Positions 30,851 to 41,289 of a stretch of 64,000 bases of DNA are shown piece after piece. The notes under the pieces were generated by a model. The model saw nothing but the letters and a program-made list of their open reading frames with translations, had not been told where the DNA came from and did not search any database. Positions within the stretch are counted from its first letter, which is position 1. The number at the start of each line of letters is the position of its first letter. The stretch comes from Gracilaria vermiculophylla (Eukaryota; Rhodophyta; Florideophyceae; Gracilariales; Gracilariaceae): contig JAHNZQ020000308.1 in assembly GCA_019155205.2 (NCBI GenBank), forward strand, positions 4,219,858-4,283,857, given 5' to 3'. The translations under genes and the position numbers were made by a program.

Positions 30851-31648
30851 TCAAGGGCACGTCGTCGAAATCTGCCACGCCGTCCCAGGAGCCGTCTGCA
30901 TAGAGATTCTCACCATAGATGAGCTCCCTCGGAACTGCACCCTCACAGTCCCATTTGACGCAGACGGCAAGTTGTACCTCAGATCCCCACTGTACCCAAT
31001 GGAGAATCGCTCCAACTCTATGTTTGTCGTGTACACAATTTCAAACCTTCCAGACGACGCTCCGAGCTCCACCGAAAATATCGACACCCCGTCCGTCCCA
31101 GTCCGAATCGTGTCCTCACATACAGGCCCAGGTGACACACTGGCGCTGACGCTCGCGCTGACGCTCGCGAGGACGCTCGCGCTGCCGCTTGCGCTCGCGC
31201 TGGCGCTCATCGAAAGCGACGCAGATGCCGACATGGAAGCGCTGGCAGTCGCACTGATGGAAGCCGAGGGAGATGCGCTGGGTGTCACCGATTGCGATGG
31301 AGTCACTCCCAAAACTGACACCGCACTCGCCGTATTTTCGTGCAAGTCTGAGTCATCGTGTCCATGAGCAGCAGCTGTAGATATGTCGCGCAATTCACAG
31401 CTGCATCGGTAGCAAGTTCGGTTCACCACATCTGGGCATTCAATCAACTCTCGATTCCCTGGGCAGTGGTGTCTTGCGCGCGTGAACGCTTTGTGACCGC
31501 AGAAGCAAAACCGGCATCGAACGACATGATCATGCTGCAGCACATGACGTTCAGTGTTTCCGCTCATCTCATTCGCAGATTCATACTCTAAACATGATAC
31601 ACAAAGCACACAAATAAGCAAGACAGTCGAAAACGCCGGAAAACCCAT
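30851..31648 (-). CDS. Secreted Cys-rich protein with Ser/Ala linker and beta domain
   Basis: A 265-residue protein. The signal peptide starts at ATG 31648 (MGFPAFSTVLLICVLCVSC). A His/Cys-rich segment follows (about 45-92) with cysteine pairs (RCRFCFC, CYRCSC) that could form disulphides or bind metal. Next is a linker of alternating Ser and Ala (about 108-168), coded by a 12-bp DNA repeat near 31130-31210. The last 95 residues look like a beta-sandwich (RFEIVYTTNIELERFSIGYSG, ending PGTAWQIS) with two bounding cysteines. I do not recognise a named family. The plan of signal, domain, Ser-rich stalk and beta domain echoes the larger secreted gene 2.2 kb away, so a matrix or cell-surface role is inferred. 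Confidence 0.7.
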   Translation of the reverse strand: MGFPAFSTVLLICVLCVSCLEYESANEMSGNTERHVLQHDHVVRCRFCFCGHKAFTRARHHCPGNRELIECPDVVNRTCYRCSCELRDISTAAAHGHDDSDLHENTASAVSVLGVTPSQSVTPSASPSASISATASASMSASASLSMSASASASGSASVLASVSASVSASVSPGPVCEDTIRTGTDGVSIFSVELGASSGRFEIVYTTNIELERFSIGYSGDLRYNLPSASNGTVRVQFRGSSSMVRISMQTAPGTAWQISTTCP

Positions 31649-33501
31649 CCTTGCCTCGAAAAAACGATGTAGGTGCAAGATGGAAGCAGAGCGTCTGAAG
31701 GAGATGGTGTGTTCAAAATGCTGAGCGAGGGGCTCAACCACTCCGGGAACTTATCATTTGACTTCACCGATTTGTATCAAATAGCGATCGTGTTGCGAGG
31801 AGAGCTCGAGAATCACGAACGTGCCTAAACTTCAAGCTGTCCCTGGACCTTCAGCATGTTATGTATCTTTTTAACCTCCCGTTCAAACTGAGATGTTATT
31901 GAGTGCGTCTTTCTAGATACGCATGTTGTACGGCGTCAGATCCGGATTTTGCAACGGCTTTATGGGAAGCTGACATGCACGTTGTACACAATCTATGTTA
32001 ATGCCATTGCGGTCATCGACTACAAGCTGCAGCGTTTCTCTCCTCAAACTGCCGTTCGAAGACCAAATGTGACGATGAACATGTGAGTGAAACGTCCGCA
32101 TGCCTCTTTTGGTTTCTGTGGAAGCATTAAAGAGCAAATCTTCCTGGCTCGAGACGTTTTGTGTGGAGCAGCATGCATGGAACATTAACAACGGAGCGGG
32201 AGTCGCGTCTCATGAGCTCGAATTGTAGATACCCGTACACTGTGCTCAACATGCTGGATCTACGTCAAAGCACGTGTAGACATCAGGCACCACCGAAATT
32301 TTTTCTCAAGCCCCGATATCTGCACTCGCTCTTCATCATGATGACTCGAACGTAGCCACCTTTGAATTTTTCATGGTTAAAGTCAGATACTCAAATTTGA
32401 ACAATATCGGTCGAAGCCACTCAATTCCGTCGCAATTTTGAATACAAGTTTTTAAAATATGCTGCCTCAGAATAAAAAATAGTGATTTGCTCAACACGCG
32501 GATCAAATAAATTTATTTCTAATAATTATACATTAATGGTGAATGGGTGAGAAAAATTATTGGAATTAACCTCAAATAATTGTTCAAGACTTGAAAATAT
32601 TTTATGGCTTTGAGAAAAGCCTACATAAGATTAAATTATTGGAGTATGAAAAGGGCACCAAGCTGATGCTCTGTAGCTGATCTGTGAAATTGAGCAACCA
32701 CATTTGTTTTGAGATACGGCCCAAACTTTATATAATGACAGCAGGTGGGAATTCTGAGCAATGATCGAAAGTTTGACCCAGCTTATTCATGTATATGAAC
32801 AACGGTTTTTGCAACTGTGATGTTATCTCTTTACACAACTGTTCTTCTGAAGGATCGATATGCGTCCTCTTCTGACACAAAGACTACAACTCTCTCCTTA
32901 CCTATACTACCTATGATCACGACCTTTGGCATGCTCTGCAGCTCTTCGGGCTCTCATTCCAGTTACAAGCACCCGATAGTGTCCGTCAATTGCGTTTCTC
33001 AATTGCGCCCGTTGCACTATTGTCATTGCTCTCTTTATTGACGTCCATGTCAATGTTTTCAATGTTGATGGAGTAACAAATTCTATTGAACGATGTATCT
33101 ATGAAAAACATCTGTTAACGTCCCATCCTTATCGACAAAGACTTTTATAGGTTGCCATTGCGCGTCATGGGTAGTAGAAATTTCCATGAGGGTCAACCAT
33201 TGCTATTCTCGGCAGCGACGTCGATGGGCAAGAATACGATCCACCTTGAGCAACGGTATAGAAGCAGTAGCGCCTACAGGTGCAGGAGAAGATCTACAAC
33301 TCTGTGCCAGATCTCCAGGCTGCTCGACGTTGGGCTTTGTGTGCGATACATGAACGACTGGATAAATTCAAAAGTGACGAGGCAATGTCAGTCAAACGGC
33401 ATTTCTTCTAACAAGTTCCTCAATAAAAAACGGGCCATACTTCCTCGCTGAAAGCTTTGACGACTGTTGTGCATTACTGTACGAATCTTTGAAAAGCTTA
33501 T
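31649..33501. other. AT-rich gene-free region
   Basis: 1.85 kb of AT-rich DNA, lowest in GC around 32400-32640. Only short frames without domains. Nothing recognised. Confidence 0.6.
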
Positions 33502-34055
33502 CGTAGTACTGTTAGCCCTCCTGTCGAGGTAGTAAAGCACAACGTCCGTTAGGAGTTTTTAGTGACTCTAAAGGCGCGTGTTCCTATAGGTGGTCTCCGG
33601 CATCCGCTGTCGCAAGCCGGGGGAATTCTGAAAGGGATCCGCGAACACCAAGCGGAGGGGAAGGTTCACTGGGTGGACAATGTTCCTACAGGCGCTGCTA
33701 TGATGCGACTTGGGGATGGGCGGCTTAGAAACCTGCGTGAATAGACAAGAGACTCCAACCGGAAAATGTAGAAGAAGACTCAAGGGTGCTTGTCTTTACT
33801 TACCCAGAGGTGGAGCTCAACCGGCAGCTTAAATATCTAGCCGGGAGCCCGCCTCGGCAGGTCGCACCTCTGAGCTCATTACTTGCATAAACTATCTAAA
33901 AAAAATAATAAATTCTACCGTACCTTAAGGATACTGTAGCGCACGCGGGCAAGATTATGCACCACGTGGCCCAGCTAATAAATTACGAACCCTCCATAGG
34001 AATATTATACCTTAAGGCCAAACCACCATATTTCCGTAGGAGCCACTGTACTACA
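33502..34055 (-). mobile_element. LTR retroelement, 3' LTR (minus orientation)
   Basis: A 554-bp copy of a sequence repeated at 34347-34811. Read on the minus strand it starts TGTAGTACAG directly after a polypurine tract, as a 3' LTR does. It ends near CAGTACTACG, giving short inverted termini. The outer edge at 33502 is estimated from those termini, since the second copy is cut off by the gap. Target-site duplications could not be confirmed. Confidence 0.65.
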
Positions 34056-34068
34056 TACCCCCTTTCCT
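34056..34068 (-). mobile_element. Polypurine tract of the LTR element
   Basis: Minus strand AGGAAAGGGGGTA abuts the TG that opens the LTR. In LTR elements this tract primes plus-strand DNA synthesis and always sits against the 3' LTR. This fixes the element's orientation. Confidence 0.6.
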
Positions 34069-34346
34069 GAATTGCACCACGTCTTTAAGGTGCATCCTCG
34101 GCTTTCTTGATCCCTGGGTTGGCTCCTATCGGTGTTGCGGCACGTGCGGCCTCCGGCGGTTCGCCCGTTCTCTCCTTCAGGCGTTCCTTCTCTTCTCCAT
34201 ACTCCCGCGCGGCGGGTTGCCGCGGGTTCGCGTTTCACTCCTTGCGNNNNNNNNNNNNNNNNNNNNNNNNNNNNNNNNNNNNNNNNNNNNNNNNNNNNNN
34301 NNNNNNNNNNNNNNNNNNNNNNNNNNNNNNNNNNNNNNNNNNNNNN
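34069..34346 (-). mobile_element. Collapsed internal region of the LTR element with gap
   Basis: 178 bp of internal sequence, which has an open frame on the minus strand rich in Arg, Gly and Thr without a recognisable domain. It is followed by 100 Ns (34247-34346). In an intact element this is where gag-pol would be; either the assembly dropped it or the copy is internally deleted. Confidence 0.55.
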
Positions 34347-34811
34347 AGGTGGTCTCCGGTATCCGCTGTCGCGAGCCGGGGGAATTCTGTAAGGGATCCA
34401 CAAACACCAAGCGGAGGGGAGGTTCACTGGGCGGACAATGCTCCTACAGGCGCTGCTATGATGCGACCTGGGGGTCGGCGGCTTAGAAACCTGAGTTGAT
34501 CGACGAGAGACTCCAACCGGAAAATGTAGGAGAAGACTCAAGGGTGCTTGCCTTTATTTACCCAGAGGTAGAGCTCAACCGGCAGCTTAAATATCTAGCC
34601 GGGAGCCCGCCTCGGCAGGTCGCACTACTGTGCTAATTACCTGCATAAAATATCTAAAATAAATAATAAATTCTACCGTACCTTAAGGATACTGTTGCGC
34701 ACGCGGGAAAGATTATGCACGACGTGGCCCAGCTAATAAATTACGAACCCTCCTAAGGAATATTATACCTTAAGGCCAAACCACCATATTTCCGTAGGAA
34801 CCACTGTACTA
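34347..34811 (-). mobile_element. LTR retroelement, 5' LTR (partial, minus orientation)
   Basis: This copy aligns along its whole length with 33590-34053 with scattered substitutions. On the minus strand it shows ATATTTAAG near 34586-34594 as a TATA-like motif and AATAAA at 34553-34558, the order expected for promoter and poly(A) signals around the R region. In the other copy the AATAAA is changed to AGTAAA. The inner end is lost in the gap. Confidence 0.6.
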
Positions 34812-35683
34812 AAAAAACCATTTAAAATGGGATGCTCCAAACTGGAAGAAAGTAAACTTCAGTGATGAAAAGAAGTTCATTTAGGAGTTCTAGATGGTTT
34901 AAATCACTTCTTGCATGATTTTCGAACAATACCTTTCTATTTTTCAAAAGCTCAAAAATGGTAGAGAATTTTTGTCACTTCTTGGGGAAAAGGTTTCTGC
35001 TTTATGATTTCATAACATTTTTTAGTGAAAGAAAATTTCAAATTCGGATCCGTTTGCAACTATTCTGAAACAGTATTTTTAGCACTTTGTTGCATAAATA
35101 ATGGGCAAATTCTGGATTTTTCAGCAAGATAGAACTTCTGTGCATAGATCGAAGAACACTTAAAACTATTTTTTCTGATACATATGTAATCGGTTTTGAA
35201 TGGCCCAAAAAACCTCCATTATATGCATTATCGGGAATCTGTGGAGAATGTTGACAAGGGCTATATAAGGTAAAAACTGCCAGTTTTCTAAAAAAAAAAA
35301 TGAAAACATATTTAAAGCTATAGAAGTTGCTTGGTCGAATATTCACGGCGTTTATATTCGAAAACTGTATTTGTCTATTTCTGTTAGGCTGTTTACGGTC
35401 ATAGAAAAAAAATGAGCACTAGGTTATAAAAAACCCGTATTAAGAAAAGCTTTTAGTAAGATATCAGTATAATATTTCGACGTTTCAAAGTAGTTTTGTA
35501 ACATTTAAGAATGTTTTTACTGCTTCTGCCCTGCTTTAGACCCAAGAGAATGGAGTTAATGATTCTATTATAAGATAAAATACAATGGACGCATAGAAAT
35601 TTTTTGTGCAACGATTGGAGCCCAAAAAGATACTTTTTGTGTACCTGTTTTATTGCAATTTGGCACACTGTATGAGGCCAGTT

Positions 35684-35701
35684 TGACCTCATACGAGGTC
35701 A
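35684..35701. repeat. Palindrome TGACCTCATACGAGGTCA
   Basis: An 18-bp inverted repeat with a single mismatch at the centre. It is the first of three such sites, about 300 bp before the paired copies. Its arms are TGACCT/AGGTCA. Confidence 0.75.
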
Positions 35702-35977
35702 GCGCACCATCACGCAAAATTAAAAAAATATTGAATTTTAATCCGTAGGCCTTAAAATTTTGATTATTACCCTTGAAAAACGGCCTACAGCGTTAATCAA
35801 GTTCTGCAAGAATCTGTCTTCAGGGCACCAATTATCGGATGTTGGTGAGGGTAATGGTTGTGTGTTGTGGACATGTTTCGGCGCTGCCGGCCCAGAAGAC
35901 ACGATATAGAGATGATGAGGAAAAGAAATTGGGACGCTTTCAAAAGTTTTAGCACAGCTCTATCAAGTAATTAAAAT

Positions 35978-36015
35978 TGACCTCATATGAGGTCATTTGA
36001 CCTCATATGAGGTCT
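35978..36015. repeat. Two 18-bp palindromes TGACCTCATATGAGGTCA, 20-bp period
   Basis: Copies at 35978-35995 and 35998-36015; the second ends in T instead of A. Centres are exactly 20 bp apart, two helical turns, so bound dimers would lie on one face of the DNA. It is unrelated to any coding frame. It may be a protein binding site, hairpin former or decayed mobile-element end. Confidence 0.75.
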
Positions 36016-38005
36016 CTGGTTTGATAGACTGCAGGTCAGCGGACAAGATGAATTTTTGTCCATGTCCAGACGCAGAAAGGGCTTGACAAGCATGTCATTA
36101 TCGCGGACGCGTGGGCTGCTATACTGCCCTCGGTCTGAAATAACGCCTTCGGGCTGTATGTTATACCTATTCTCGCAACCGGGTGATGAAGTATGCATGC
36201 ATGACGACTCTCTTCAATTCGGAAGAAAAGCAAAAATCTGAATTGTTCGTGTATTTATGAGCATACATGAGTTGTCGTCAATACGCGACACACAGTGTTG
36301 CTCCGAGGCGGGAGTACAGGTCCAGAGGCGTCAGCCGATGGACCGATATGCCACAGTGGGCACCTCTTGTGTGGTGAGCGAAGTGACGACAACTTGTTTT
36401 TCTGGACATCAAAAGACGTTCGTCACAAACACTGTGGCGCTTCGATACGATATCTGTCATTCAAATTCCGGTGAACTTGGATATAAGAGCGACCAAGACA
36501 GTTTTCCACGAAGCACTGGAAAGTTAAGAGGGGCTTCTTTTGACAACTGTCCGTCGTATTTGATCGAGATACTGTAACAGACACAAGCACAGCACAAGCG
36601 TCGGAAAACTTTATCTACTGTACGTCGTTAAACGTGTCAGAGAGCTCGAATTCTCTGAGCTCTATAATATGCTCAAAAAGAGCTGAGAGTGTTTTCCGTT
36701 CACGGGAAATAAGGTATCAATGACCCATTTTTTTCCGAAATTATTGAGAAGAGAGTAGAAACATGGACCTTTCCTATCAAATGAGTCTGCTTTCGGCGAA
36801 ATCATGACTAATGAAGTTCACGGCACTTCGTGCAATACAAATGAGAACCACGAAGTCCGATTTGCTTCCAAATCTCATCACCAAAACCTTATCCAATCCC
36901 AAGCCGAAAAGCTCGAGACTTTTGTCTGCCAGAGTTTTGAAGCCCCATACTTGCTTACAGACTGTATTTGAGCTGATGGCGTTCGCAGATACGGGCATGG
37001 CATGCACGACGCATTTATATTTTCTGCGAAAATGGTGGCATTTTGGACGCAGCAACGTTTTGGATATCACAGCTTTTGCTTCACGTGCCAGAAACTTATT
37101 TTTGGTACACATGGAGCCAGAACGCCCAGCTTTTCTTTGACGTAAAATATCTGTCGTTCTGTTGCAGAGATAGACTGTTATCATCCTCTACTCTGCGCAC
37201 TCGCGCTCGACGCACCCACGTACCTCGACAGCGCCTCGGAGGTGCGCGAATCTCGCGAAGACGATTAACAAAGCACACAGGACCTCGGGCCTTTGGGCGG
37301 GGTCCCGGAAGAGAGGCCAGACACGAGTCTGGTCTTCACTTGTTCTTTCTTCGGCCCCTCTGGTGATCGCACCGCGCAACGTTTCCGCTCCGCGCGACAC
37401 TCAGCACCATCCATTCCATTGCGCATCTACTCCGTGTATTCCACGCTCCCGATGTCCGAGTACGCCCCACGTTCAACGCACTGCAGGAAATTGTGAAAGA
37501 GGTCGACTTCGCCTCTTGAGCTCGGAGTCGAATCTTTCAAACACATTTGATGCAGTACTGACTGAGAAAGTGGGGGTTTAAACGACGACTGTCTGTCAAA
37601 TTCGGGAATGTACTGATGTGTAAGTTACGCGGGGTGCATGCATGCCAGCATTGCGTGAGCTCAGATACTTTGTAGTGAGTTTAATTGACGTTTCTGTCGA
37701 AGTCGTCTATGGCAAGTACTGTTCCGTCACTGTAATGCTGTTTGACATGCACTGCAGATGTTTCGTCAAACTAAACCTCTTGTAATGCCTGCAAGAAAAT
37801 ATCTCAATGAGCTCGACTCGGGAGATGCTGAACAGAACTTATTGTGGAGCTTATTTAAGATTGCACACCCGTCTGGGGACTGTCTCAGAATAGCTTTACC
37901 TTCACTTCACTGTCTCCTGTGCCGCGGCTGCAACGTAAATGTCTTTGGTTGCCTGCATATCATCATCGTTTTGTGAAAACCATCGAGCACCAGCATCCAT
38001 TAAGC

Positions 38006-39381
38006 ATGTTTATGGAAGTGAAGATGTCTCGTCCGTATCGAGGCGTTTATCCACTCTCAGCTTCAAGGCTCGTCTGCATGGCCGCCGACCTGCCATGCTT
38101 TATTAACGCTGGTTCTTCTTTCACCCCACTGCAAGGCCGCGGTCTGCGACATACCTCAAGTCGGTGCACGCGTCGCCCCGCTACTATCGGACCCATAGCA
38201 TCTCGTCAAATTGGAACCCCTCAAACTACGCCCACTGCTCCTACGATAAAAACGGATCTCCCTTCGAAACGTATATGCGTCTTTTCGGACGGCAGTTGGA
38301 ACTCGTAAGTGCTTACTCACATGCTAAGGCCTCGTGGTGAAGCATATTTTTGTTCTCGGTCTTACTAACCCTATGCGTTCCGCGAATGCAAAGTCCTGAG
38401 TTAGATTCTCTCACCAACATATCATTCCTTGCGCAAGCCGTTCAGTATGCGGGTCCAAGTGGCGTGCCCCAAGTCGTTTTTTACGATGAAGGGGTCGGAA
38501 CGGAGGGCGACGCTTTCGACCGAATCAAGGGCGGCGCAATGGGAACCGGCATAGATTTAAACATTAAGCAACTGTACACGTTCATCGTGATGAATTACGT
38601 AGAGGGTGATGAGATTTACCTTTTTGGTTTCTCTCGCGGAGCATACACCGTACGCTCCCTCGCTGGAATGATGAATGAAGCCGGGTTGCTTTATCGAAAC
38701 AAATTGGACTTCGTCTCTGAAGCTTATACGCTTTACCGAGAGAATGAATCTGCTGAATCTGAGGAGGCCAAGAAGTTCCGCGCGGACCATGGACGTCGTG
38801 TTCCAATTACGGCGCTCGTGTGCTTTGATACGGTGGGTGCGCTGGGTGTTCCTTCGTATGCACCATTTCCGTTTTCACTGTTTTCGAATACGCAGAAGTA
38901 CGCGTTTCACGACATCACACTCTCTGAGCTGGTGCAAAACGCCATTCATGTGGTAAGCATTGACGAAGAGATGGTTCCGTTCGAACCAACGCTCATGAAA
39001 CATAACGAAAAGATTGGTGAATCTCAGCTGACGCAAGTGTACATGCCGGGCCGTCATGGGGGCATAGGAGGTGGAAATAAAGCGGGTGAACCACTGGCCA
39101 GAAATGCTCTGAAGTTCGTGGTTGATGAAATGAAGCGTAGGGGACTTAAGCTAGATATCGACAGTGACGTGGTGCCCAAGGATTATGTGTTGGATTGCGC
39201 CCCGACTGGACGGCCGTCAAGAATGTCGCTGTTTGGCATTGTTGGACTGACGATGGGCATGAGAGACCGGAAGATTGACTCGTATGAAAGTCTGCACGAG
39301 TGCGTTCCAAAAATGTACCGCTCACTGAAATGGCGTCCAGGTGCTTTGGAGCCGTTCAAAGAGAAATTGCTCGCGGAGTAG
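38006..39381 (+). CDS. DUF2235 / Tle1-like alpha/beta hydrolase, two exons (38006-38304, 38394-39381)
   Basis: A 428-residue protein with the DUF2235 fold, shared with bacterial type VI phospholipase effectors (Tle1) and with uncharacterised fungal and algal proteins. The family opening KRICVFSDGSWN (about 89-100) is in exon 1, and the intron (38305-38393, 89 bp, GTAAGT...GCAAAG, phase 2) falls right after it, so splicing is needed for a complete domain. Further marks are FYDEGVGTEG, the nucleophile motif LFGFSRGAYTVRSLAG (Ser about 180), CFDTVGALG with the likely acid, and PGRHGGIGGG with the likely His. The N-terminal 85 residues are Ser/Thr/Pro/Arg-rich and could be a leader. ATG 38006 is the first in frame. 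Expected activity is lipid ester hydrolysis; the substrate is unknown. Confidence 0.85.
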
Positions 39382-39468
39382 TATGCTATGTTGTTCTAAG
39401 GCTGGGAGACGAACAGAAGTAGAGTTGGGTTAACGTGTGCGCACAAAGTGTTTTGAAATCAGATGGGG

Positions 39469-39991
39469 TTAAACATGCTGCGCGTGTTTGAGGAACAACA
39501 TGCGCTTGGATGCGGAAGAGGAGTGCGGAGAAACTCGAAGCTGCCCGTGTTGCGCAAAAAGTTTGTTCATTGCCTTGTTCAGAGGCGATAATAAGAAATG
39601 CGATGGTAGTATCTTGGCGTTAAACATTGCCTCAATGGGAAAGACGTGTTCAACGAGCGAGAACAAATGAGATACGATGCAGAGGACACTGCAGAACGTA
39701 AAAAAAACGACTGCCAGCGTTAATGTCAAACACGTGTAATGAGATCGTGAGCTACAATACGTGTCATGGTCAGCAGAAGTTGGGGAAGATTCGTGTCGCC
39801 AATAGCACCATGGCGGACGTGCAACTTGGCACGTGGGTGCGCGTGATGATCTCAAGGACGGCAGCAGACGCGAGGCTGCTCGGGAGCCCCTCGCAGAGGA
39901 AGAGCATCTCGGAGCTGCGGGCGTTTGAAGCAAGGGCACTGACCACGAGGCGATTTGCCGCGACGAGCTCGTGCACGCGCTGTGCCACCAT
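39469..39991 (-). pseudogene. PHO80/U-type cyclin with apparent one-base frameshift (exons 39761-39991, 39469-39688)
   Basis: The minus strand carries a cyclin of the PHO80/P-U type. Exon 1 reads MVAQRVHELVAANR, then GLPSSLASAAVLEIITRTH, VPSCTSAMVLLATRI, matching cyclin-box helices 1 and 2. Exon 2 reads FSLVEHVFPIEAMFNAKILP and then FLLSPLNKAMNKLFAQHGQ with LRVSP, matching the later helices. A good intron (39689-39760, 72 bp, GTATTG...TTCTGCAG) links them in phase 2. Exon 1, however, slips frame at a CCCC run (about 39782-39785) and meets TGA: three Cs would keep the frame through the splice. So either one base is wrong in the assembly or the gene is dead. Such cyclins bind a Pho85-type kinase. 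The N-terminus could extend upstream of 39991. Confidence 0.5.
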
Positions 39992-40551
39992 CGAAACACT
40001 GCAGCTTGCGCGCTGGCATGCAGATAAATATGGCTGTTCGGGCCTTCGAAATTGCGGGTCGCATTGACGCCGTGTTTCCACAGCGGGCAGTCCGGTGGAA
40101 AGGTGGAAGGTCGCACGCCCCGCCGAGCGTCTACGTAGATCAGCGGAAATGCGCAGAGCAGGCGCGGGTGCCGGAGCGGTTCGGGAGCAACATACGACAT
40201 TTTATTGTTCCAGAGGCTTTGACGGCCAGGCCCGAGCGCGTGCATCTACAGGAAAGCGCGGTGTAGGTGGAACGCAACTTACCGTGACTCTTCCCGCTGC
40301 CACGTCTCAACGTGGTGCTCACCATCGTGTCCTCAGCCACCAGAAGAAACAAGCTTACAATCTCATGTCCCGCGCGTGATGCGGCTGCCCGGACGCGCCA
40401 ACTCATCCGTTGGCAACTCTAGTTCCAGACTATGTTACCCGATCCGACCCCGATCCCGCCTCGATAGATTCTGGTCGCTACGCCATCCTGCCGCCCTTCT
40501 CGCCCGGTCGCCAACATTCCCGACATCGTTAAACAACTCCACACACCAAAC
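39992..40551. other. Region between cyclin-like and C2-domain genes
   Basis: 560 bp of moderately GC-rich DNA between divergent starts. A well-formed intron-like stretch on the minus strand (GTAAGT...CTGTAG, about 40246-40288) suggests that the cyclin transcript may have an upstream, possibly non-coding exon. Confidence 0.4.
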
Positions 40552-41289
40552 ATGTCGCGCATGCTCACCATTACTATTCATTCTGCGCGCGATCTGCGCA
40601 ACGCCGACGATGGCGAGGGTGAACAATCTGATCCCTATGTCCTGGTTTGCTTCGATAACAAGAAAGACCAGGAGCTAGGCCGCACACCCACTGTACAGAA
40701 CTCGCAAAGCCCCACGTGGGATCACGAAATTCAGGTGGATGTGGCCAAGCACGTGCAGGCCGCCGTGGACAGCGGGCTCGACGAGCCCAACATGATCACC
40801 TTTTGCGTCTATGATGATGACGAGACCGAATCAGAGCCGATCGGCGTTGCGGGCATTTCCTTTGCCGAGCTTGTCAAAAAAGGTAAGATCAAGGAACAGG
40901 AGCTCCCCGTTTTCCTGGGCGAAGGATTCATCACTGTCAGTGTGAGCATGAAGAAAGTCAAAAAGAGCACCATGCTTACCAACGATGCCATGGTAAAGAT
41001 TGCCGGTGGCGTTGCTGGAGCCGCCGCCCTCGGCATCGCCAGCGGATATTTGTACAACCGCTACCAGAAGAAGAAGGAGAGACTGGAAGATAGGGAGGGA
41101 GAAGAAGAGGTGGGAGAAGAAGAGGTGGTTGTCGCAATTGAGAAACCAGCCACGGGTTTGGCATACGGTTACAATGAAGACAGCGATGACGACGATGACG
41201 AGAATAAAGGCCAGATGAAGAGGTGGTGGGAAATGGAGGATGAAAACGATGACGACGATGAGGAAGAACGTTGGGGTGATGCCGAGTAG
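40552..41289 (+). CDS. C2-domain protein with TM anchor and acidic tail
   Basis: A 245-residue protein. Residues 3-130 form a C2 domain (LTITIHSARDLRNAD, SDPYVLVCF, SPTWDHE, FCVYDDDE) with the aspartates expected at the calcium loops. Residues about 145-170 (KIAGGVAGAAALGIASGYLY) make a Gly/Ala-rich hydrophobic helix, followed by a basic patch and a strongly acidic Asp/Glu tail. Most likely it is a membrane-anchored calcium or phospholipid sensor with the C2 domain facing the cytosol. The Gly/Ala-rich helix also recalls small glycine-rich membrane anchors in other proteins. The ATG follows an A/C-rich leader (CCAAACATG). It is intronless. No specific orthologue is recognised. Confidence 0.8.
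   Translation: MSRMLTITIHSARDLRNADDGEGEQSDPYVLVCFDNKKDQELGRTPTVQNSQSPTWDHEIQVDVAKHVQAAVDSGLDEPNMITFCVYDDDETESEPIGVAGISFAELVKKGKIKEQELPVFLGEGFITVSVSMKKVKKSTMLTNDAMVKIAGGVAGAAALGIASGYLYNRYQKKKERLEDREGEEEVGEEEVVVAIEKPATGLAYGYNEDSDDDDDENKGQMKRWWEMEDENDDDDEEERWGDAE

Larger units (their letters stand above)
34812..38005. other. AT-rich gene-free region with palindromes
   Basis: 3.2 kb of AT-rich sequence, richest in A/T around 34820-35780. It contains three TGACCTCATATGAGGTCA-type palindromes (separate entries). GC rises at 37190-37450, probably as the upstream region of the DUF2235 gene. Open frames at 36257-36577 and 36777-37184 have no domain. Confidence 0.5.

Noticed and set aside
36257..37184. 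Short frames on both strands near 36.3-37.2 kb
   Set aside because: Overlapping frames of similar length on opposite strands with no domain and no regular codon pattern.
39852..40266. Plus-strand and alternative minus-strand frames around the cyclin N-terminus
   Set aside because: Arg/Ser-rich translations without a domain, whereas one minus-strand frame follows the cyclin box helix by helix.
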